From: Microcoleus sp. FACHB-1515
GTDB lineage: Bacteria > Cyanobacteriota > Cyanobacteriia > Elainellales > Elainellaceae
Assembly: GCF_014696105.1 (NCBI RefSeq)
Contig: NZ_JACJPO010000020.1
Span: forward strand, 310,001-374,000
DNA: 64,000 bases
Direction of reading: 5' to 3'
Below, in pieces: positions 20,707 through 28,059 of this stretch; positions within the stretch are counted from its first letter, which is position 1; every line of letters begins with the position of its first letter. Both the position numbers and the translations under genes were made by a program. The notes beneath the pieces were generated by a model. The model made no database searches and had not been told where the DNA came from. It saw nothing but the letters and a program-made list of their open reading frames with translations.

Positions 20707-21990
20707 CTACAGCACCTTTTGATCGATGGCCGCTCGATGCTCAACAGGTAAAATTCCGGCTCGCTCGTAGATCGGCTTCACCATGCGACGCAGGGAAGGG
20801 AGATGACGCGAAAATGCGATCGCTGCGGCAACGCAGACGCAACCGCCGATCAGCATCGTGTTGGCAACTCCAATGCGGCTGGCTAAACTGCCTGCAAGCA
20901 AATTGCCAAAGGGAACCATCCCTAAAAACGACATCGTAAACAAGCTGAGGACGCGCCCCCGCTTATCATCTTCGACGATCGCCTGCAAGACCGTATTGCT
21001 CGCCGCGATGATCAAGATCGATCCCAGCCCGATCGCTAGCGCAAACAGCAGTGAGAGCCACAAATTGCGCGACTGCGAAAAGGCAATCAGTCCGATTCCG
21101 CTGATGGCAGGAGCAGCAGCAATCACTTTCCCCAGTCCAACAACGGTTTTGCGACTGCTCAGATAGATGCCGCCCACCAGTGCGCCGATTCCCGAAGCCG
21201 ACATCAGCCAGCCCAAAGTGTGTGCGTCGCCGTGCAGAATTTGCGTTGCATAAATGGGAACAAGCGTCGTATATGACATGGCAAAGACACTAAAGGTTGC
21301 CAGCAGCAGCAACACATCGCGAATCGGCGGAAAGCCAAACGCATAGGCGAAGCCTTCACGAATCCGCTGGAGCGGAGTGGCACCGTCGGCCTGCAAGAGG
21401 GGACGCGATCGCAACCGCATCGCCAGCAGTGCCGCGATCACGGCGATGTAGCTAACGCCATCGAGCAAAAAGCAGTAGCCCGTGCCGATGCGAGCAATAA
21501 TTACGCCTGCGATCGCTGGCCCGACCAGTCGCGCTCCGTTCACCAAAGAGGAATTGAGGGCGATCGCGCTGGCGAGATCTTCACGGCGATCGACAATATC
21601 CTTAACTAACGTTTGACGAGCAGGCGCATCAAAGGCGTTGATCAAGCCTTGAAACAAACTCAGCGCGAGAATTTGCCAGATTTGAATGATGCCCGTTAAG
21701 GTTAAGGCGGCCAAGGCAAGCGACTGAATCATCGCCAACACCTGCGTCACCACCAAAATTCGATGCGGATTGCGGCGATCGACCAGAACCCCGCCGAATG
21801 GTGCCAGCACAAAACTGGGAATTTGCCCGACAAAGCCGACCACGCCCAGCATGAGCGCGGAATTTGTTAGCTGATAGACCAGCCAAACCGTCGCGATCTG
21901 CGTCATCCAGGTGCCAATCAGCGACAGTCCCTGTCCGCCAAAAAACAATCGGTAGTTGCGCGATCGCAGGGCAGGAAAACTCAATGTCAT
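20707..21990 (-). CDS. MFS transporter, EntS-like exporter
   Basis: 427 residues from the ATG at 21990 (MTLSFPALRSRNYRLFFGGQ), which matches the usual opening of EntS-type major facilitator exporters; the open frame reaches 57 codons further but runs into a dispersed repeat. Twelve hydrophobic segments are present, with VLVDRRNPHRILV as the loop 2-3 motif. It is likely a drug or siderophore efflux pump. The substrate is unknown. Confidence 0.85.
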   Translation of the reverse strand: MTLSFPALRSRNYRLFFGGQGLSLIGTWMTQIATVWLVYQLTNSALMLGVVGFVGQIPSFVLAPFGGVLVDRRNPHRILVVTQVLAMIQSLALAALTLTGIIQIWQILALSLFQGLINAFDAPARQTLVKDIVDRREDLASAIALNSSLVNGARLVGPAIAGVIIARIGTGYCFLLDGVSYIAVIAALLAMRLRSRPLLQADGATPLQRIREGFAYAFGFPPIRDVLLLLATFSVFAMSYTTLVPIYATQILHGDAHTLGWLMSASGIGALVGGIYLSSRKTVVGLGKVIAAAPAISGIGLIAFSQSRNLWLSLLFALAIGLGSILIIAASNTVLQAIVEDDKRGRVLSLFTMSFLGMVPFGNLLAGSLASRIGVANTMLIGGCVCVAAAIAFSRHLPSLRRMVKPIYERAGILPVEHRAAIDQKVL

Positions 21991-22408
21991 GAATCGATTT
22001 TTTGCAATGCTTTCCGATTTTGCCGCGAAGCAGACCACTGTGCCTCTGTCTGAGTGCTTGTCAGCCTGTTTACGATTCTGGGCAATACAGGATGTCTCTA
22101 ATTCATACAGGGATAACCCAGGAGCCGTGAAATCAATTTCCGGCTCAAAGCGCAAACCCATTCAAATGGGTTAGTAAGGAGTTTAAGTCTGTTTCAACTG
22201 ACTTGAGCTTTCAGCCAGGAAATTCATTTCCTGGTACATGTGCGTAAGTCCCAATTTCGCGCAAGTCCTATTTATAGTGTTGGGCTGCGATCGAGACGCC
22301 ATTGCAGCACACAAATTTTTCCAGTTGACGCATCTTTCGATCGCAACCTACCGTGCTAAACTTAACCGCAAAAATTGGTGGGTTCAATTGCGACCAAGTG
22401 AGCGAGTC
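21991..22408. other. Intergenic region carrying a structured dispersed repeat
   Basis: This 418-base stretch lies between divergent genes. Its centre (22123-22248) is the repeat described separately. The flanks should contain both promoters; I see no gene in it. An open frame crossing it from the MFS gene is an artefact of the repeat having no stop in that frame. Confidence 0.6.
22123..22248. repeat. 126-bp structured dispersed repeat, copy A
   Basis: Near-identical in length and clearly alike in sequence to 59813-59938. It can fold into several helices: AACCCATT/AATGGGTT (22155-22172), AGTC.GTT/AAC.GACT (22186-22203), a perfect nine-pair CCAGGAAAT/ATTTCCTGG (22215-22234), and an outer arm pair AATTTCCGGCT.AAAGC (22135-22151) with GCTTT.AGCC.GGAAATT (22207-22224). 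No coding content. Confidence 0.85.
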
Positions 22409-23287
22409 ATGGAGTTATCGATCGCTTCATCCGGGTGCTGGCGGCGACGGGTTGCCGCACGGCTGCTGATTGCCGCAGTGCTGCTGGGTGGCACAGCCGC
22501 ACCACTGCGAGCGCAAAACATTGTCGATGGTTTGCCGCCGCCACCCAATCTGCCGACCATTCAGCCTGCACTGCCGCCGGAATTTACGGCTCCGGTTTCT
22601 CCTGTTCCCGCTGTCACACCTGCCGATCGCCCCGTCGAAGGAATTCCCTTACAGCCAGAAGCCGATCGGCCATCGTCTGCCTATATGGTGTATGTGGAGG
22701 GCGACAGTCCTTTGCTGCTGGCGCAGGTGCGGCGAGTCGAGTCGAGCGCGTTTGTGGACGATCGCGATGGCGAGCAGGTGATTCAGGCCGGAGTATTTGG
22801 CGAGGAAAACCGCGCTCAGCAGCAAATTCTCGCTTTGCAGCAGCAGGGCATTGAAGCGCAGATGCGTCGGATCACGCGATCGGCTCCGCCAACAATCGAT
22901 CGTGGCGTCTCGGAACAGTATCGCCCAGAGGCAGTAGCAACCAACGGCCTGCCGCCGGATTTGCTGCCGGAAGTGGTGGTTCCCCAGCAGGTCGAGTTTG
23001 GTCAGCCGCTCGCTCCGATCGCGCCTGCCAGTAGTGCAGTCGCAGTCCGCAGCAGTTCCTACTATGTCGTGGTTCCCGGACGGCGATCGAACCTACCGGA
23101 CATTGCCAACTTGGTGACGCTGCTGGGCGGTGGGCTGAACGTCAGCGAAGAGGAAGTGCAAGAACTCGGATCGCCACGTGGCCCGCACGTGTTGGTGGGG
23201 CCGTTTGTCGATCGCCGCACAGCATCGCGCTGGAATCGCTATTTTCGCGATTTCGGCTTGGATGCTCGCGTTTACTATCGCCGTTGA
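22409..23287 (+). CDS. Secreted Pro-rich protein with SPOR-like repeats
   Basis: 292 residues from the ATG at 22409. A signal peptide (basic RRRVAARLL, hydrophobic core, cleavage near LRAQN) leads into a Pro-rich linker. Two segments follow that read like SPOR/tandem alpha-beta repeats: VIQAGVFGEENRAQQQILALQQQGIEAQM (about residues 127-155) and HVLVGPFVDRRTASRWNRYFRDFG near the C-terminus. SPOR domains bind denuded peptidoglycan. It is probably periplasmic. Its stop lies 14 bases before the ATG of the next gene, suggesting an operon. Confidence 0.65.
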   Translation: MELSIASSGCWRRRVAARLLIAAVLLGGTAAPLRAQNIVDGLPPPPNLPTIQPALPPEFTAPVSPVPAVTPADRPVEGIPLQPEADRPSSAYMVYVEGDSPLLLAQVRRVESSAFVDDRDGEQVIQAGVFGEENRAQQQILALQQQGIEAQMRRITRSAPPTIDRGVSEQYRPEAVATNGLPPDLLPEVVVPQQVEFGQPLAPIAPASSAVAVRSSSYYVVVPGRRSNLPDIANLVTLLGGGLNVSEEEVQELGSPRGPHVLVGPFVDRRTASRWNRYFRDFGLDARVYYRR

Positions 23288-23301
23288 AGAATTGCCGCGA
23301 A

Positions 23302-24825
23302 ATGATGGACATTGAGGCGATCGCCGTCACTGCCGCCGAGATGAGCGCGATCGAATCTCGCATTTTTGCCGCTGGAATGCCAGTTGCCGCGCTGATGGAA
23401 AAGGCCGGAATTTTGCTGGCAAACCGAATGCAGCAGCTTCATTGCCATCGTCGCGTTGGCGTGCTGGTCGGAACTGGACACAATGGCGGCGATGCCCTAG
23501 TGGTCGCTCGCGAGCTGCATTTTCGGGGCTATCAGGTACTGCTGCATCAGCCGATCGATCGCGCCAAAGAACTCACGGCAGCACACGCCCGCTACGCGGC
23601 CAGCCTTGGCATTCCGCAAGTTGAACTGGCTGATCTGCTCAACTGCGATTGGATCATCGACGGACTGTTTGGCTTTGGGCTGACCCGATCGATCGAAGGC
23701 AATCTAGCCGAACTGATCGCGCAAATCAATTCCAGCGGCAAAGCGATCGTCAGCATCGATCTTCCCTCTGGCCTGCACACCGACACAGGTGAAGTGATGG
23801 GCACGGCAATTCGCGCTACGCACAGCTTATGTTTGGGCTTGTGGAAGCGAGCTTATCTGCACGATCGCACCTTGCCCTACACAGGTCAAGCAGAGCGAAT
23901 CGACTTTGGCATTTCGATCGCAGAGATTCAAGCTGTACTCGGCACATTGCCCCAACTCCAGCGAGTTACGCCTACGATCGCCCTTGTTCCGCTTGGAGCT
24001 GCGCGATCGCCTCTTTCCCACAAATATCGGCAGGGACACTTGCTCTTGGTCTGCGGGTCGCGGCAATATGGCGGGGCAGCAATTCTGGCAGGACTGGCAG
24101 CGAGCGCCAGTGGCGTAGGAATGTTATCGATCGCCGTGCCCAACACGCTTAAGCCAATCCTCACCGCTCGGCTGCCCGAAGCGCTGATCGTCGGCTGTGC
24201 AGAAACCGAATCAGGTGCGATCGCTCAACTCCCGATCGACCTGAGCAAATACAACGCGATCGCCTGTGGCCCCGGTCTCACCTCGGACGCAACGGCGATC
24301 GTCGAGCAAATTGTGCAGAGCGATCGCCCACTCGTTCTGGATGCAGACGGACTCAACATCATTGCGGAACGGCTGGATCTGCTGCGCGATCGCTCTGCTT
24401 CAACGCTGCTGACGCCACATCCCGGCGAATTCAAGCGGCTCTTTCCCACAATTGCCGTTGACGATCGCCTGATGGCCGTTTGGCAGGCCGCGCAGCAGTG
24501 TGGCGCAACCGTGCTGCTTAAGGGCGCAAGAGTCGCGATCGCTCATCAAGATCAAATGTGGGTCAATCCTGCTAGCACTCCAGCTTTAGCACGGGGCGGC
24601 AGCGGTGATGTGCTGACCGGATTGGCAGGCGGACTGCTGGCCGAAGCGGTTGCTGCGAATCAACCCAATCCGATCGCTCAAATTGCCGTCAGTGCGACTT
24701 GGTGGCACGCGCAGGCCGCGATCGCTACTGCACAGGAACGGAGCGATCGCGGCGTTGATCCGGTGACGCTGTCGCAAGCTTTAATTCCAACGCTGCGCCG
24801 CTGGCTAAGCACCGATCCAGCCTGA
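23302..24825 (+). CDS. nnr: Bifunctional NAD(P)H-hydrate epimerase / ADP-dependent dehydratase
   Basis: 507 residues from the ATG at 23302 (a TTG at 23284 overlapping the previous stop is also possible). The N-terminal YjeF_N epimerase part (~1-210) has GTGHNGGDALVVAR; the C-terminal ribokinase-like dehydratase part (~225-507) has LTPHPGEF and GGSGDVLTGL. Together they repair damaged hydrated NADH and NADPH. Both catalytic domains look intact. Confidence 0.95.
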   Translation: MMDIEAIAVTAAEMSAIESRIFAAGMPVAALMEKAGILLANRMQQLHCHRRVGVLVGTGHNGGDALVVARELHFRGYQVLLHQPIDRAKELTAAHARYAASLGIPQVELADLLNCDWIIDGLFGFGLTRSIEGNLAELIAQINSSGKAIVSIDLPSGLHTDTGEVMGTAIRATHSLCLGLWKRAYLHDRTLPYTGQAERIDFGISIAEIQAVLGTLPQLQRVTPTIALVPLGAARSPLSHKYRQGHLLLVCGSRQYGGAAILAGLAASASGVGMLSIAVPNTLKPILTARLPEALIVGCAETESGAIAQLPIDLSKYNAIACGPGLTSDATAIVEQIVQSDRPLVLDADGLNIIAERLDLLRDRSASTLLTPHPGEFKRLFPTIAVDDRLMAVWQAAQQCGATVLLKGARVAIAHQDQMWVNPASTPALARGGSGDVLTGLAGGLLAEAVAANQPNPIAQIAVSATWWHAQAAIATAQERSDRGVDPVTLSQALIPTLRRWLSTDPA

Positions 24826-24905
24826 ACGTTTGGTAGACACGACACATCGATCGCCCTGATACACACTTACAACTGAAGATCTGACGGGCACAATGGAGAA
24901 CCAGG

Positions 24906-25295
24906 ATGATTTGGCAAAGTGCAACATCAAGTTTGCTGGCAATCGCAACGACATTCATTTTGAGCAGCAATACTTGGGCTACAGAAGCACCACTTCATCG
25001 TTTGACTCAAACAGAAGTGACCGAGCAGATGCAGCAATTGCCTGGATGGACAACCGACGGACAACGAATTTATTGCACCTACGAGTTTGAAAATTTTGTT
25101 GAGGCGATCGCGTTTGTCGATCGCTTAGTTGCACCCGCCGAGTTAGCAGGTCACCATCCCGACATCGCGATCGCTTACAACAAAGTAACTGTCAGCTTAA
25201 CTACCCACGATGTCGGAGGATTGACTGAGCAAGACTTTACACTCGCTCGACAAATCGATCGCCTCGCGGATGAGGAATGTCAAGCTGCTTGCTAA
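24906..25295 (+). CDS. Pterin-4a-carbinolamine dehydratase with apparent signal peptide
   Basis: 129 residues. The enzyme domain (about 30-120) keeps the catalytic histidines: His83 and His84 in GHHPDI and His101 in LTTHDVGGLT, plus the LPGW motif. It should dehydrate 4a-hydroxytetrahydropterin. The N-terminus, MIWQSATSSLLAIATTFIL ending SNTWATEA, reads like a cleavable signal peptide (A-x-A type site near 25-28), whereas family members are cytosolic. If the real start were internal there is no good Met before the domain, which supports the longer form. Standalone gene. Confidence 0.88.
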   Translation: MIWQSATSSLLAIATTFILSSNTWATEAPLHRLTQTEVTEQMQQLPGWTTDGQRIYCTYEFENFVEAIAFVDRLVAPAELAGHHPDIAIAYNKVTVSLTTHDVGGLTEQDFTLARQIDRLADEECQAAC

Positions 25296-25318
25296 CGGAC
25301 TTGCTTAGCGAATCGATT

Positions 25319-25513
25319 CTATCCTTCGAGATCATCGAGTCGATGGCGATCGATCGTCTTTTGCTGATTTTCATCCGCCAGCCAAAACTCGATCGCCTCA
25401 TTCACAACCGCATTCACTGACGAATCTCGAATCGCCGCAACGCTTTGGATGAGTCTATAAACCTCATCCGGCACATAGACCCGAAATTCTCGCTGATCTT
25501 TTCGTTTTGCCAT
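25319..25513 (-). CDS. Small ribbon-helix-helix-like protein (distal to DUF29)
   Basis: 64 residues: a basic N-terminus (MAKRKDQREFRVYVPDEVYRLI), then a helix with SSVNAVVNEAIEFWL, as in ribbon-helix-helix DNA-binding or antitoxin proteins. The C-terminal ENQQKTIDRHRLDDLE is echoed by the protein at 26016-26213, so the two are paralogs. It abuts the DUF29 gene with no gap (stop and start adjacent) and must be co-transcribed. The function is inferred, not known. Confidence 0.6.
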   Translation of the reverse strand: MAKRKDQREFRVYVPDEVYRLIQSVAAIRDSSVNAVVNEAIEFWLADENQQKTIDRHRLDDLEG

Positions 25514-25966
25514 CTATCGATCGCCCGACGGCAAAAACTGATCATCGAGAATTTGGGCGATCGAACAACCACATTCTGCGGGAAAAGTTTCGATCGCCAG
25601 TTCAGTTTCGTTACTCGCCGCTTTTCGTCCACGCTGATAGCATTCGGCCAGCAGTTCCGCCAGATTTGGCCGTAAACTCGGACTTTCTTGCAGCAAATCA
25701 GCAATGCGGTTGCGCTGCTCGTCGATCGTGTTTCGCCAAGATCCGCTACGTCGATTCGGCTGATATTGCCACTTGAGCAAATGCTGTAACAGTACTTCCA
25801 GGCGGCTTTTTAGCTCGCGCCGTTCCGATCGCCCCAAGCTTTCAATCTCCTCCGCGATCGCTTCCCAATCCAATCGATCGAACTGTTGCGACCGGATTTG
25901 CTGAGCGGTCTGCTCCGCCCAGGCAACAAAATCGGTTTCGTACAGTCGGGCTGTAAGTTTAGCCAT
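25514..25966 (-). CDS. DUF29 family protein
   Basis: 150 residues with the DUF29 pattern: YETDFVAWAEQTAQQIRSQQFDRLDWEAIAEEIESLGRSERRELKSRL is the defining N-terminal part, then LLKWQYQPNRRSGSWRNTI. DUF29 proteins are abundant and multi-copy in cyanobacteria, with unknown function. Coupling to a ribbon-helix-helix-like partner suggests a toxin-antitoxin-like pair (inference). Confidence 0.85.
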   Translation of the reverse strand: MAKLTARLYETDFVAWAEQTAQQIRSQQFDRLDWEAIAEEIESLGRSERRELKSRLEVLLQHLLKWQYQPNRRSGSWRNTIDEQRNRIADLLQESPSLRPNLAELLAECYQRGRKAASNETELAIETFPAECGCSIAQILDDQFLPSGDR

Positions 25967-26015
25967 TGTTTTTAAGCGTTGTCGCCAAACTTAAACGATT
26001 CATCCAGTCTAGGAT

Positions 26016-26213
26016 CTAATCTTTTGTTTCAATCTCATCGAGGTTATGTCGATCGATCAGCCGTTGAATCTCATCTTGAGACAGATATAACTCCATCGAT
26101 TCATTGAATAGCTCAGAAATGCTGATGTTTTTCAGGGCGGCAAGCGTCCGAATCAGTGCGGCTGTCCCCTCATCGCAGAACACTCTGAACTCTGGTTTTC
26201 GCTTTGCAGCCAC
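26016..26213 (-). CDS. Second small ribbon-helix-helix-like protein
   Basis: 65 residues, paralogous to the gene at 25319: MAAKRKPEFRVFCDEGTAALIRTLAALKNISISELFNESMELYL, then a tail matching RLIDRHNLDEIE. It lies 49 bases upstream of the DUF29 gene on the same strand, so the order is RHH, DUF29, RHH. It could autoregulate the cluster. Confidence 0.6.
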   Translation of the reverse strand: MAAKRKPEFRVFCDEGTAALIRTLAALKNISISELFNESMELYLSQDEIQRLIDRHNLDEIETKD

Positions 26214-26339
26214 AGCATCACAACGCTAGGAAGAATAAGCTTCATTGTCCTACACCGAATTTTAGCAACGTGGCGTAGTGGTATTGTGGCATTGTGGCAA
26301 ATAGGATATGATTAGCGAAAGCTTATGGAGACAATATCG

Positions 26340-26483
26340 ATGGTGATACTTTCAGATGACGAGGTTGCCCTGATCAAGTCAATCCTCGTTGCACTCAGGG
26401 GCATTAAGGTAGGCGAAATCGATCGAGCTTTGATGATTCTGTCGAAAAAGGACAAGCGCGATCGCTCTGGTTCCGAAAAATAA
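26340..26483 (+). CDS. Possible 47-aa small protein
   Basis: ATG at 26340 has GGAG nine bases upstream and opens a 47-codon frame reading MVILSDDEVALIKSILVAL and onward through IDRALMILSKKD to a charged tail. The composition looks protein-like (amphipathic helices). It precedes XisH by 64 bases on the same strand. I do not recognise a family, and it may be spurious. Confidence 0.35.
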   Translation: MVILSDDEVALIKSILVALRGIKVGEIDRALMILSKKDKRDRSGSEK

Positions 26484-26547
26484 AAAGCAATCGAAATTGT
26501 TGATAAGGGGCTGAGCAAAATCCACTCATTTAGTAGAATCGATCGCA

Positions 26548-26964
26548 ATGGCAAAAGACATTTTTCACGATGCAGTAAAAACTGCTTTGCAAAAGGATGG
26601 TTGGAAAATCACCCACGATCCTTATCGCCTGCGCTATGGCATTGCCGACGTTTATATTGATCTCGCTGCCGAAGAAGCGATCGCTGCCGAAAAAGAAGGA
26701 CGTAAAATTGCCGTAGAGATCAAAAGCTTTGCAAGCGGTTCAACCATTTCTGAGTTTCATACTGCCCTCGGCCAGTTCCTGAACTACCGCATCGCTCTAG
26801 AATCTTCAGAGGAGCCAAACCGCATTCTCTATCTAGCAGTGCCCAGCGATGTTTATCAAACTTTTCTTCGCTTTGAGCCAGCGAAAACTGTAATCGATCG
26901 ATACGACGTTTACCTAATAGTTTACAACCCAATTCAAGAGAGCATCGAACAATGGATCGAGTAG
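26548..26964 (+). CDS. xisH: XisH, fdxN element excision controlling factor-like protein
   Basis: 138 residues. Resembles XisH throughout: MAKDIFHDAVKTALQKDGWKITHDPY at the start and EGRKIAVEIKSF with an E-x-K like PD-(D/E)xK nuclease folds (about residue 55). XisH was named in Anabaena for its need in excision of the fdxN element, but homologs are widespread without that element. No fdxN or XisF recombinase is seen here. It overlaps xisI by 13 bases. Confidence 0.92.
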   Translation: MAKDIFHDAVKTALQKDGWKITHDPYRLRYGIADVYIDLAAEEAIAAEKEGRKIAVEIKSFASGSTISEFHTALGQFLNYRIALESSEEPNRILYLAVPSDVYQTFLRFEPAKTVIDRYDVYLIVYNPIQESIEQWIE

Positions 26965-27269
26965 ATGAATACCGCCAAATTGTGCGCGAATTTCTTCAAA
27001 ACTTCGCCGCTGACGATCCCGAAGCCCAACTGATTTTTGATACTGAGCGCGATCGCTATCTGGTCATGCATATAGGTTGGCGAGGCGACTATCGCATCTA
27101 CGGTTGTGCAATGCAGCTAGATATTATCGATGGCAAAGTTTGGCTTCAGCACAATAGCACTGAAATTGTTATCGACCGAGAACTAATTCAGCGTGGCATT
27201 TCCCGCAAAGATATAATCTTGGGATTTCGATCGCCCAGCATTCGAGAACGTCTTGCAGCGACTCTATGA
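26952..27269 (+). CDS. xisI: XisI, partner of XisH
   Basis: 105 residues, full length for XisI. Blocks seen are MDRVDEYRQIVREFLQ, DTERDRYLVMHIGW, and the closing GISRKDIILGF. It starts inside the end of xisH, so the two are translationally coupled. Its activity is unknown. The pair may act as a nuclease plus inhibitor (inference from the XisH fold). Confidence 0.92.
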   Translation: MDRVDEYRQIVREFLQNFAADDPEAQLIFDTERDRYLVMHIGWRGDYRIYGCAMQLDIIDGKVWLQHNSTEIVIDRELIQRGISRKDIILGFRSPSIRERLAATL

Positions 27270-27516
27270 GGTTGTGAAATTTTGGACGTAATTAATCGCA
27301 TGAGCGATCGCTTCTTGTCGTAGGGAGAAGGAGCGATCGCCTTTCAGTCCAGTCGATCGCGATCGCGATTAGATTTACTCATTCCTGCTTCTCCAAAATC
27401 ATCGAGTCTGTTGTGAGTACGATCACCTGCTCTGACTCCCCAAAGATAATAGGCGATCGATTAGCATAGAACAGGTCTCTATAGATACTCGTACGCCAGA
27501 CAATCTCTCGGTGCAT

Positions 27517-28047
27517 ATGGAAATCAATACAATTGGATTCCTCAAGATAGAACGTTTTGAGAAGGGAGCCGCTACAAGGGGAGCAATTCTAGTTACTGCT
27601 ACAGACACGAAGCCTCTAGAGTTTCGCATCACAGAACCTATTCGCCCACAGAGTTTTCAGGCGATCTTATATGGTGAGTTGCTAGATGAGTATGTTGCAG
27701 TAGAACTGATTGGACTACCTCTTCTCAATGTGTTAGAGAGTAAACCTGATTTGGTTTTAGTGTGCGATGACTTGCTGCTGGGTATAAGCAGCAAACAGCA
27801 AGTTCCGGTAGTCCGGATAGCGAGAGCAGGTGAAACCTTGGGAAAAAAGGAAGCTGAGATTCAGCAACTAATCTCGCCAAATTCAAATTATCCATCAGCA
27901 CAGCTCTACATTCCTGAAAAATATACGGAAAATCGCAAAACAATTGCTGAACAGCTACAAGTGATCTTTTCACTGAAAAACCTTGTAGAACCATTCGAGC
28001 GTCTTGAAAAGGCTTGTACTGATGTGCATCGTACTGAACGCAGGTAA
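27517..28047 (+). CDS. Unknown protein paired with an SNF2 helicase
   Basis: 176 residues from the ATG at 27517 (a GTG two codons earlier is possible). No named domain is recognised. Notable stretches are FLKIERFEKGAATRGAILVT, LEFRITEPIRPQSFQAILYG, and VAVELIGLPLLNVLESKPDLVLVCDD, giving an alternating strand/helix pattern and an acidic patch VCDD. I recall similar sequences beside SNF2 helicases in other cyanobacteria, but this needs a search. It lies 12 bases upstream of the helicase ATG. Base use is AT-richer than the flanks, with no HIP1. Confidence 0.8.
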   Translation: MEINTIGFLKIERFEKGAATRGAILVTATDTKPLEFRITEPIRPQSFQAILYGELLDEYVAVELIGLPLLNVLESKPDLVLVCDDLLLGISSKQQVPVVRIARAGETLGKKEAEIQQLISPNSNYPSAQLYIPEKYTENRKTIAEQLQVIFSLKNLVEPFERLEKACTDVHRTERR

Positions 28048-28059
28048 TAAACAGTGTTT

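Noticed and set aside
21991-22161. Longer N-terminus of the MFS transporter
   Set aside because: The upstream part of the frame reads through a dispersed repeat; the usual family start is at 21990.
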